Assembly: GCF_044987625.1 (NCBI RefSeq)
Contig: NZ_JBJDSB010000001.1
Location: 558,001 to 622,000 of the forward strand
Source: Desulfobaculum sp044987625
GTDB lineage: Bacteria; Desulfobacterota; Desulfovibrionia; Desulfovibrionales; Desulfovibrionaceae
DNA length: 64,000 nt
Reading direction: 5' to 3'
Shown in pieces: positions 56,384 through 64,000 of this stretch; position 1 is the stretch's first letter, and each line of letters opens with the position of its first letter. Position numbers and translations under genes: made by a program. The notes below the pieces were generated by a model, which saw nothing but the letters and a program-made list of their open reading frames with translations, was not told the DNA's origin and did not search any database.

Positions 56384-58093
56384 CTACTGGGAACGCCAGG
56401 CCTTGAGCATTTCGTCGTAGGGCATGGTCTCGCCCTTTTCGTCGGGGCGCTCGGGCTTGGGCGAACCGGGCTGACTCAGCCAGTATTCGCGGTCCTTCTT
56501 GGGGTTCAGCTTGGGCGAATACTTGGGCAGACGCAGCTTACCCATGAGTTCGTCCATCTTGTAGGCGAGCTGGTCCATGGCTTCCTGCGGTGTGGACTCA
56601 CCGGTAACGGCGAGGGCCACGTGCTTCCACCACTGCTCGGCCAGCACGGGGTAATGCGGCACGTTGGGGCCGGAGTCGGTCCACATGTTCTCCACGGGAG
56701 ATTTGTAGAACGTCACGATGCCGCCGTAGGTGCCCTTTTCTTCTTCCTTCGCCAAATAATCGGAGAAGACGGTGGACTTGCGCACCGGGGTGCGGCCAAC
56801 CACGAACTTCTTCAGGCTCACGGTCTTGGAGATGCAGAACTGCGCCCACAGCCATGCGGCTTTGCGCTCGTCGCCTTTAACGGAGTTCTTGAGGATGGTC
56901 CAGGAACCGGCGTCCTGATAGCCAACCTTCATGCCTTCATCCCAGTACTTGCCGTGGGGTGTGGGGGCCACACGCCACAGGGGCTTGCCGTTGTCGTCGG
57001 TGACGGGGCTGGAGGGATCGTTAAACGCGGGGTCGGCCAGCCAGGTGATGTACTGGAATACACGCTGGGCCACGTTGCCGCGCGCTGGGGTAGGACCGGC
57101 CTCGGACCACGTCATGGACGCGGCGTAGGGCGGGGCGTACTTCTTGAGCCATTCCACGTACTTGGTGGTGGCGTACACAGCGGCGGGGCTGTTGGCAGCG
57201 CCGCCACGCTCAACGGAAGCGCCAACGGGGATCTTGTTTTCGCAGCGGATGCCCCATTCGTCCACGGGGTAGCCGTTGGGCAGCCCCTTGTCGCCGGTAC
57301 CGGCGATGGACAGCCACGCGTCGGTGAAGCGCCAGCCAAGGGACGGGGACTTCTTGCCGTAGTCCATGTGGCCGTACACCTTCTGGCCATTGATGGTCTT
57401 GCCGGTGAAGAATTCCGCGATGTCCTCATAGGCCTGCCAGTTCACGGGCACGCCGAGTTCATAGCCGTACTTGGCCTTGAATTCTTTCATGAATTCGGGA
57501 TTGGTGAACCAGTCGTAGCGGAACCAGTAGAGGTTGGCGAACTGCTGGTCCGGAATCTGGAGCTGGTTGCCGTCGTAATCCTGCCCGAATTCGGGGTTCA
57601 GGAGGTCGGCCATGTCCAGATAGGGGTCGGTGACGCCTTTGCCTTCGCCGTTCATGTACTCGGTGAAGTTCAGGGCGCTGTCGGCGCGCAGATGCGTGCC
57701 GATGAGGTCCGCGTCATTGACGTAGATGTGATAGATGGGGCGGTTGGTCTGAATCTGGCGCTGGACGCGGTCCACGACCTCGCCTTCGCCGATGATGTCG
57801 TGGGTGACCTTGATTCCCGTGAGTTCATAGAAGGCCTTGGCCAGCACTTCGGATTCCCACTTGTGGGTGGCGATGCCTTCGGCCACGGATTTGATTTCCA
57901 TCCCGCGCAGAGGCTTGGAGGCCTCGACGAACCATTCCAGTTCCTTCTTTTGCTGCTCCTTGTCCACGGCGCAGGGTTGGAAGACCTCGATCCATTTTTC
58001 AATGACGGCGTCCTTGGACGCGGCCGCCGCCGGAACGACCAAGGTCAGGCACAACGAGAGTGCGGCAAACAGACTTATAGACCGTTTCAGCAT
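56384..58093 (-). CDS. glpV: ABC transporter glycerol-binding protein (GlpV-like)
   Basis: Periplasmic solute receptor of a glycerol ABC importer. 569 residues. Signal peptide MLKRSISLFAALSLCLTLVV with a cleavage near PAAAA-SKD. The mature part is a long cluster-D-like extracellular binding fold (ELTGIKVTHDIIGEGEVVDRV, QTNRPIYHIYVNDADLIG, WLKKYAPPYAASMTWSEAGP). Assigned to GlpV by its length and by the gene set around it (two unusual ATPases, two permeases, DUF2160, glycerol kinase), which matches the Rhizobium GlpSTPQV system. ATG 58093 has AAAGGAGA upstream. Confidence 0.85.
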   Translation of the reverse strand: MLKRSISLFAALSLCLTLVVPAAAASKDAVIEKWIEVFQPCAVDKEQQKKELEWFVEASKPLRGMEIKSVAEGIATHKWESEVLAKAFYELTGIKVTHDIIGEGEVVDRVQRQIQTNRPIYHIYVNDADLIGTHLRADSALNFTEYMNGEGKGVTDPYLDMADLLNPEFGQDYDGNQLQIPDQQFANLYWFRYDWFTNPEFMKEFKAKYGYELGVPVNWQAYEDIAEFFTGKTINGQKVYGHMDYGKKSPSLGWRFTDAWLSIAGTGDKGLPNGYPVDEWGIRCENKIPVGASVERGGAANSPAAVYATTKYVEWLKKYAPPYAASMTWSEAGPTPARGNVAQRVFQYITWLADPAFNDPSSPVTDDNGKPLWRVAPTPHGKYWDEGMKVGYQDAGSWTILKNSVKGDERKAAWLWAQFCISKTVSLKKFVVGRTPVRKSTVFSDYLAKEEEKGTYGGIVTFYKSPVENMWTDSGPNVPHYPVLAEQWWKHVALAVTGESTPQEAMDQLAYKMDELMGKLRLPKYSPKLNPKKDREYWLSQPGSPKPERPDEKGETMPYDEMLKAWRSQ

Positions 58094-58247
58094 GTCCCAG
58101 TCTCCTTTTGAAGTCGTGATTGAGTATTTGCTCTCCACCAAATCCGCTGCCAATCGTGTCGACAGAACCTCCTTGCAGAAATCCGTGCTGGTACATCACT
58201 TCACTGCGGCGCACAGGCCGCTTGAACTCTTTGAAGGCGGCCGGGGG

Positions 58248-58547
58248 TCAGCCCCAGCGCCCCTGCACAAGCCCCCAACCGAGGGCAATGGCCGTGGGGA
58301 CGAGCAACATCGTGTCGCCCACCACACCGAGCCAGATAAGGAAGATGAGAATGGCGGACATGATGCCGATAAAGAACCTGTCGCCCCGCCGCGTCTTCAT
58401 GGGGTAAAAGCCCCGGCGCGGAATGCTGGGGCTGACGGCGTCCCACGCCGCCATGCCGCCAATGGCCAAAAACAGCGTGCCGATGGCAATGCCGCTTGGC
58501 ACCGTCCAGTACATCCATGCCGTCTGATCAAGAATCCAGTTCCACAT
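58248..58547 (-). CDS. DUF2160 small membrane protein of the glycerol transporter locus
   Basis: 99 residues with two or three helices (~15-36, ~55-75, ~78-95). The stretch MAAWDAVSPSIPRRGFYP...TRRGDRFFIG is typical of DUF2160 proteins, which are found in GlpSTPQV-type loci. Its role is unknown. It starts three bases after the permease stop and lies before the binding-protein gene. Confidence 0.82.
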   Translation of the reverse strand: MWNWILDQTAWMYWTVPSGIAIGTLFLAIGGMAAWDAVSPSIPRRGFYPMKTRRGDRFFIGIMSAILIFLIWLGVVGDTMLLVPTAIALGWGLVQGRWG

Positions 58548-58550
58548 GCG

Positions 58551-59350
<800 letters not shown>

Positions 59351-59354
<4 letters not shown>

Positions 59355-60208
59355 GACTGCTCTCCTTTGCCGGTATTGGTCATGGCCTGGAAGAAGAGGA
59401 AACTGAACAGGATGACGATGAACAAATAGATGATGGACACGGCCCCGGCGTAGCCCAGCTCATACGATTGCGCCTTGCGCGCCACGTGCAGGCTGAAGAA
59501 CGTTGTGGAACTGCCCGGTCCGCCCCCTGTAAGCAGCAGCGGCTCCGCGTAGATTTTGAACGAGTCCATAAACCGAAGCAGCACGGCAAGGATGAGCACG
59601 GGCTTGAGCTTGGGCAGGGTCACGTAGCGGAAGGTGCTCCAGCCAGACGCGCCGTCAATCTCGGCGGCCTGATAGTAGGCGTCGGGTATGGCCTGCAATC
59701 CCGCAAAAGCCAACAGCGCCACCAGCGGCGTCCAGTGCCACACGTCCAGAACGAAGATGGTCACCGGCGCGTCCACGGGGTCCAGCGCCACGTTGTAGGA
59801 TGCGCCGAACAGCCCGAACAGGCTGGGCACCACGCCGATGGACGCCTGCGTAAACAGCCGCCAGATGATGCCCACCACGTTGTAGGGGATAAGCAGCGGA
59901 ATGCCGAGTAGCACAAGGCTCACGGCAAGGCCTATGCCCTTGCGCGGTATCGCCATGGCAATGAGGATGCCAAGGGGAATCTCCACCAGCAGCACCATCA
60001 GGCTAAAGCCCATCTGCCGCAGAAACGCGCCCCAAAAGGCGTGGTCGTTCAGCACTTCGACATAGTTTTCAAAGCCGACAAACGTCGGCGCGGAGCCGGA
60101 AAAGATGTAGTGCAGGGAATAGTTGATGACCGTCATCAGCGGGATAAACGCACTGATGGACATAAGGACCAGTGCCGGTATGAGGAAGAGCCAGGCTCTG
60201 TTTTTCAT
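59351..60208 (-). CDS. glpP: ABC transporter permease (GlpP-like)
   Basis: 285 residues, six helices, starting MKNRAWLFLIPALVLMSISAFIPL. The coupling loop is YYQAAEIDGASGWSTFRYVTLPKL, of the MalF/UgpA type. It forms the translocation pore with the downstream permease. 93 bases separate it from the upstream ATPase gene. Confidence 0.88.
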
Positions 60209-60301
60209 AAACGCCTCTCTAGGGGGACGAAGGACTCTAAGCGTGAACCTCTGACAGCGCCGTCAATCCGGGGCACGGCGTGCTTGCGCCCGCCCGGCCC
60301 G

Positions 60302-61408
60302 TCAGTCCGGCGCGGCAAGGCGCTTGCCGCCCGCAAAGAGTTTGATGCCGCTCTGCGGAAAGTGCACGCCAATCTCGTCGCCCTCCTGCACCGCAAAGTC
60401 ATTGGCCGCGCGGGCCTTGATGCGCATATCGCCCTGACGCAGGGTCAGGATGCGGTAGGCCCCCGTGTCCTCAATAACGGAGACGGTAAAGGCCACGCTC
60501 TCATCATCCGGCGCATGGCGCGGCTGAACGAACTCCGGCCGGATGCCCAGTTCCAACTCGCCGACAGCGGACGCCGCGTGTTCGCGTATGGGGGCGTCCA
60601 CAGGGATGCTGAACGGTCCGCAATTCAGGCCGGAATCATCCAGGGTGCAGGACAGCACATTCATCCCCGGCGAGCCGATGAAATACCCGATAAACGGCGA
60701 GGACGGATCGTCGTGCAGGTCCTTGGGGCTGCCCTTCTGCACCAGCACGCCGCCCCGGACCACAGTGACGTCGTCGGCAAAGGTGAGGGCCTCGTGTTGG
60801 TCATGGGTGACGTAAATCATGGTCTTGCCCAGGGCGCGCTGCACTTCGCGTAGCTGGCGCCTAAGGCCCCATTTAAGCTTGGGGTCAATGACGGTGAGCG
60901 GTTCATCCAAGAGGACCGCCGCCGTACTCTCGCGCACAATGCCGCGGCCAAGGGAGATTTTCTGCTTGTCGGCGGGGTTGAGGCGCGTGGCGTGGGTCCG
61001 GAGCATTTTCTCCAGCCCCAGTATGCCCGCCACCTCGTGCACCTTGGCGTCCACTTCGGCCTTGGGGCGGCCTTCGTTGCGCAGGGGAAAGGCGAGGTTG
61101 TCATAGACGTTCATGGAGTCATAGACCACCGGGAACTGGAACACCTGAGCGATGCCCCGTTCGCGGGGTTTCATGCCTGTGACGTCGCGCCCGTCGATGA
61201 GCACCTTGCCGCGCGTTGGCGTGGGCAACAGACCCGAGATGATATTCAGGAGTGTGGTCTTGCCGCAGCCGGAAGGACCAAGAAGCGCGTTGGCGCTGCC
61301 GTCCTCCCAGACGATGGACAAGTCCTTCACCGCCCATGTGCGCTCGCTGTCTGGCGTTCCGGGCGGATTGTAGGAATGGGAGACATTAACAAGTTCAACC
61401 GTAGCCAT
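60302..61408 (-). CDS. glpT: ABC transporter ATP-binding protein (GlpT-like) with degenerate signature motif
   Basis: 368 residues. Walker A LLGPSGCGKTTLLN, Q-loop QVFQFPVVYDSM, Walker B AVLLDEPL and switch His YVTHDQHEAL are all normal. The LSGGQ signature is replaced by ISLGR (in ADKQKISLGRGIV) and the D-loop is TVID. The C-terminal TOBE-like regulatory domain is from ~265. The start ATG 61408 follows GGAGGG at seven bases; a GTG two codons earlier overlaps the site. See the partner ATPase for the complementary defect. Confidence 0.88.
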   Translation of the reverse strand: MATVELVNVSHSYNPPGTPDSERTWAVKDLSIVWEDGSANALLGPSGCGKTTLLNIISGLLPTPTRGKVLIDGRDVTGMKPRERGIAQVFQFPVVYDSMNVYDNLAFPLRNEGRPKAEVDAKVHEVAGILGLEKMLRTHATRLNPADKQKISLGRGIVRESTAAVLLDEPLTVIDPKLKWGLRRQLREVQRALGKTMIYVTHDQHEALTFADDVTVVRGGVLVQKGSPKDLHDDPSSPFIGYFIGSPGMNVLSCTLDDSGLNCGPFSIPVDAPIREHAASAVGELELGIRPEFVQPRHAPDDESVAFTVSVIEDTGAYRILTLRQGDMRIKARAANDFAVQEGDEIGVHFPQSGIKLFAGGKRLAAPD

Positions 61409-61423
61409 CTGCACCCTCCTCGC

Positions 61424-62560
61424 CTATTCGACGAACGTCTTCACCACCAGCTCTCTGGTGTCGGTATCAAACAGGAAGAGCCGGTTCGGATCGAGATACA
61501 AATCCACCTGCTCGCCAAGGTGATACCGCGCCACCTCCTGCTCCAGAACAACCATGGGCTTGTCGTGGAACGTGCAGTGCAGTTCCGTATCCGAACCCAG
61601 CGTCTCGGACAGAGCAACCTCCGCCGTCAGGTGCACAAGGTCGTCGCGGACCCTTTTGGTGTAGAGGTTGTAGGCGCGGATGCCCACGAGGTACTCCCCA
61701 CGCGCGAGCTTGTCGCTAAAGTGGCTCACCTCCACGGCAAGCTCGTCGGCAAGATGGATGAAGGTCCGCCCGTCCTCCTTCACACAGCGTCCGGGCAGAA
61801 TGTTCATGGTAGGATAGCTGAAATAGCGCCCCACATCGGCTAGCCCCGGATAGCGGTACACGCTTTCAAGGTCGCCGTACTGGAGAATTTCCCCATCCTG
61901 CATGTAGCCGACGTGGGTCGCCATGGACAGCGCGTCCACCGGCTCCGGTGTGGCGTAGACCACCACGCCGCCCTTGTCGGAGAGGATGTTTTTCAGCTCA
62001 CCGCGCAGTTCCTCGCGCAGTTTGTAGTCCAGGTTGGCCAGCGGCTCGTCCAAAAAGGTAAAGGTCGCCTCCTTGATAAGTGCGCGGGCGATGGCCGTGC
62101 GCTGGCGCTGGCCGCCGCTGACTTCCTCCGGATAGTGGCTGAGCACGGCGGTCAGGCCAAGAAGCTCGGCGTACTGGCGGACCTTGCGGTCCAGCTCGTC
62201 CTTGCCGGGTTTCGGCCCCCGCCCCGCCAGCAGGGGCGAGGCGATGTTGTCGTACACCGTCATGGACGGGTAGTTGATGAACTGCTGGTAGACCATAGCC
62301 ACCGGCAGCTTTTGCACGGGTTCGCGCGTCACGTCCTTGCCGTTGAAATACACACGGCCCCGCGTGGGTTTGTCGATGCCGGCCATGATGCGCAATAGCG
62401 TCGTCTTGCCAGCCCCCAACCCACCGAGCAACGTGAGGAACGAACCATCCTCGATATCGACAGACACGTCCTTCAGGACATCGACACCGTCGTAAGTCAT
62501 GGTGACGTTCTCGACTCGTATGCCCAAAGCGACACTCTCCTTGCTTACCGGCGTGCGCAT
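61424..62560 (-). CDS. glpS: ABC transporter ATP-binding protein (GlpS-like) with non-canonical switch region
   Basis: 378 residues. Walker A GGLGAGKTTLLR, Q-loop MVYQQFINYPSM, intact signature VSGGQRQR and Walker B FTFLDEPLANLD are present. The switch region reads VVVYATPEPVDAL, lacking the usual His. A C-terminal TOBE-like part begins ~245. ATG 62560 has no ribosome-binding site; a TTG at 62527 follows AAGGAG at nine bases and gives MGIRVENVTMTYDG, so the true start may be there. It lies directly downstream of glpB. Confidence 0.85.
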   Translation of the reverse strand: MRTPVSKESVALGIRVENVTMTYDGVDVLKDVSVDIEDGSFLTLLGGLGAGKTTLLRIMAGIDKPTRGRVYFNGKDVTREPVQKLPVAMVYQQFINYPSMTVYDNIASPLLAGRGPKPGKDELDRKVRQYAELLGLTAVLSHYPEEVSGGQRQRTAIARALIKEATFTFLDEPLANLDYKLREELRGELKNILSDKGGVVVYATPEPVDALSMATHVGYMQDGEILQYGDLESVYRYPGLADVGRYFSYPTMNILPGRCVKEDGRTFIHLADELAVEVSHFSDKLARGEYLVGIRAYNLYTKRVRDDLVHLTAEVALSETLGSDTELHCTFHDKPMVVLEQEVARYHLGEQVDLYLDPNRLFLFDTDTRELVVKTFVE

Positions 62561-62582
62561 CGTGCGGCCGCGCCGCACCGGC

Positions 62583-63860
62583 TTATCCAACCTGTTCTGC
62601 GAAACTGGCCACCGCCCTGTCGGCAGTTGCCACGGCCAACCCAGCACCACTTCGCGTCCGGACCCAATCCTGATGCGCAAGGATGGACCCGGCAGCATAC
62701 ATCCGCGGGTGATAAGGACGGCCATCCGCGCCAATGACGCACATGTTCCCGTCCACCTCCACGCCCACGGCGTTGATGTCATGGCCACCGGGATCAAAAT
62801 ATTCCAAACGGTGCCAGTCCGACCGCGTGGGCGGCTGCGTGACGGGCACGCCCAGCACCGTTTCCTCCACACCGGTGCGCAGCGCCCGCAGACCGCCGCC
62901 AAGAAAGCGCCCCGTCGCCAGCACCGCGCCCGTGGCCGTCACCCGCACCTCCGGCGTGCGCGCACCGGCCATAATCTCCAGCCCATCCGGCACCTGCGTT
63001 ACGGACAGCGCGTCCTTGCGCGCCAGCAGCCGCACGCCCAGCCGGGGCATGGACTCCTCAAAGGCCTCGCGCAGGCGGATACCCGCTAAGGACGGCGGCA
63101 TGGACGGAATCTCAAACACCGTCACGCCAAGGAGCGCCTCCAAAGCCGCCAGCACCTCGCCCGGAGCGTGGATACCCAAAATGGCAGGCAGCCCCAGCGC
63201 CTGCACGCCCTCGCAGTGGGGGCGCAGCACCTCGGCAAAAGCTTCACGGTTTGCGGGAACTTCCAACGCGCGGGCCACATGCTCGGCAAAGACTTCGTCG
63301 TAGCCCTCCAGCCCCGGAAAAGGCACCTGCGCCGCGCGGATACCGCGCTGCGGACCGCAGCAATTGGCGGCCACCTGCTTGGCGGAAAAGCCCTTCAGCC
63401 CCTCAATGCCAACAATGACGCAGGCCGCGTCCGAGGCGAGGATGTCCGGCCCCTTGGCCATGGTGGCGGGCATGGCCCACGTGGGCTTGAAGGTTCCGGC
63501 CGGGGACAGGGCGGACAGATTGCGGTCACCGCCGTGGACGTAGTCCAGCCCGGCATCGCCAAGAAATGCCACGAACTGCTCCATGGCCGCGCGGACGTCC
63601 GATGACGCCATGCGCGCGTAGGGGTGCTTGGGATTGGCCGCAGCCATGCCCCGCAGCCCCTGCCACGGGTCGCCAAAGACCTCCTGCGTTCCGGGCAGCA
63701 GCCCAAAAACATCCAGATAGCCGCTGGTGAACACAATGCCGCCGGTACTGCCAAGGAGCACGGCGTCCAAACCACGGCGCGAGGCGCTCACCGCCGCCGC
63801 CACGCCGGCAAGACCACACCCGATTATCGCAAGGTCCGCGCGCACATGCTCAGTGTTCAT
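62583..63860 (-). CDS. glpB: Anaerobic glycerol-3-phosphate dehydrogenase subunit B
   Basis: 425 residues, close to E. coli GlpB. N-terminal Rossmann ADLAIIGCGLAGVAAAVSASRRG binds the flavin; GIRLREAFEESMPRLGVRLLA and ATGRFLGGGL are family features, and the C-terminal VYAAGS-like MYAAGSILA closes the flavin site. Subunit of GlpABC, which oxidises glycerol 3-phosphate to dihydroxyacetone phosphate and passes electrons to quinone. ATG 63860 has GGGGAGG eight bases upstream; it overlaps the glpA stop by 11 bases. Confidence 0.9.
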   Translation of the reverse strand: MNTEHVRADLAIIGCGLAGVAAAVSASRRGLDAVLLGSTGGIVFTSGYLDVFGLLPGTQEVFGDPWQGLRGMAAANPKHPYARMASSDVRAAMEQFVAFLGDAGLDYVHGGDRNLSALSPAGTFKPTWAMPATMAKGPDILASDAACVIVGIEGLKGFSAKQVAANCCGPQRGIRAAQVPFPGLEGYDEVFAEHVARALEVPANREAFAEVLRPHCEGVQALGLPAILGIHAPGEVLAALEALLGVTVFEIPSMPPSLAGIRLREAFEESMPRLGVRLLARKDALSVTQVPDGLEIMAGARTPEVRVTATGAVLATGRFLGGGLRALRTGVEETVLGVPVTQPPTRSDWHRLEYFDPGGHDINAVGVEVDGNMCVIGADGRPYHPRMYAAGSILAHQDWVRTRSGAGLAVATADRAVASFAEQVG

Positions 63861-64000
63861 GCTCGTCACCTCCCCCGCTGTCGTCAGTGCCGTCAGGCTC
63901 CCCGGTCTGCACCCTATCCAGCCCCATCAGGCCACAGTGCAGGGCTTCGGCCAGCTCCGCCTGCGCAAGCTGCACGCCCCACAGCACAGGCCGCTGGCCC
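63850..64000 (-). CDS. glpA: Anaerobic glycerol-3-phosphate dehydrogenase subunit A, C-terminal end (cut by window edge)
   Basis: The minus strand enters from beyond base 64000 in an open frame for 49 codons and stops at 63850-63852. It reads QRPVLWGVQLAQAELAEALH then CGLMGLDRV and an acidic tail ending DEHEH. The pattern RPVLWG...L...L....CGL.GL resembles the C-terminus of GlpA. The overlap with glpB and known glpAB order support this. Too short for more. Confidence 0.7.
   Translation of the reverse strand, partial: GQRPVLWGVQLAQAELAEALHCGLMGLDRVQTGEPDGTDDSGGGDEHEH

Overview
The window is high-GC DNA from what is almost certainly a sulfate-reducing member of the Desulfovibrionaceae (Desulfobacterota). 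The main evidence is an organic-acid oxidation locus: pyruvate:ferredoxin oxidoreductase, lactate permease, GlcD/GlcF-type and LutAB/LutC-type lactate dehydrogenases, phosphotransacetylase and acetate kinase. Its content and order are those known from Desulfovibrio vulgaris, and it is preceded by a sigma-54 two-component pair like LurSR. No rRNA, tRNA or CRISPR array is visible. Both edges cut a gene.

Layout. (1) 1-3147 (-): two-gene membrane cytochrome module, a CydA-like protein with a C-terminal c-type heme region (cut by the left edge) and a partner membrane subunit. (2) 3354-7653 (+): type III pantothenate kinase, enolase, FolD and an MscS channel. (3) 7768-12644: a PAS/GGDEF diguanylate cyclase (-), a PEBP-family protein (+), a lipoprotein (+), a Dabb protein and a hotdog thioesterase (both -). 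(4) 12854-33063 (-): the lactate-to-acetate locus, transcribed from right to left: hybrid sensor kinase, sigma-54 regulator, por, lactate permease, glcD, Fe-S subunit, pta, ackA, lutC, fused lutAB. Two sigma-54 promoters (before por and before the permease) each have the same kind of 16-bp dyad about 95 bp upstream. Hairpins punctuate the operon. (5) 33642-52668: a type IV pilus/type II secretion-like locus: PilM-PilN fusion, PilO-, PilP- and PilQ-like proteins, ExeA-like ATPase, assembly ATPase with an MshEN-type (c-di-GMP) N-terminus, PilC, membrane-anchored sigma-54 activator, major pilin (-), VKOR-thioredoxin fusion, two minor pilins, a giant PilW/CFI-box/PilX-like fusion, a lipoprotein and a PilT. 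(6) 53004-54272: an MFS transporter with direct copies of a structured intergenic repeat on both sides. (7) 54737-64000 (-): glycerol locus, the end of glpA, glpB, the GlpS/GlpT/GlpP/GlpQ/DUF2160/GlpV ABC importer, and glpK.

How the genes work together. The lactate and glycerol loci feed carbon and electrons to central metabolism: lactate is taken up, oxidised to pyruvate, then to acetyl-CoA with reduced ferredoxin, then to acetate with ATP. Glycerol is imported by ABC transport, phosphorylated and oxidised by anaerobic GlpABC. The pilus locus carries its own sigma-54 activator and sigma-54-like promoters before the pilin genes, and its assembly ATPase may read c-di-GMP.

The least explained item is a family of three intergenic repeats (24333-24712, 52677-52920, 54307-54585). 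Their hairpins show paired base changes between copies, which suggests a conserved RNA or DNA structure. Other unusual points are the three-part prepilin fusion, complementary degeneracy of the two glycerol ABC ATPases, and a cluster of inverted repeats upstream of the permease promoter.
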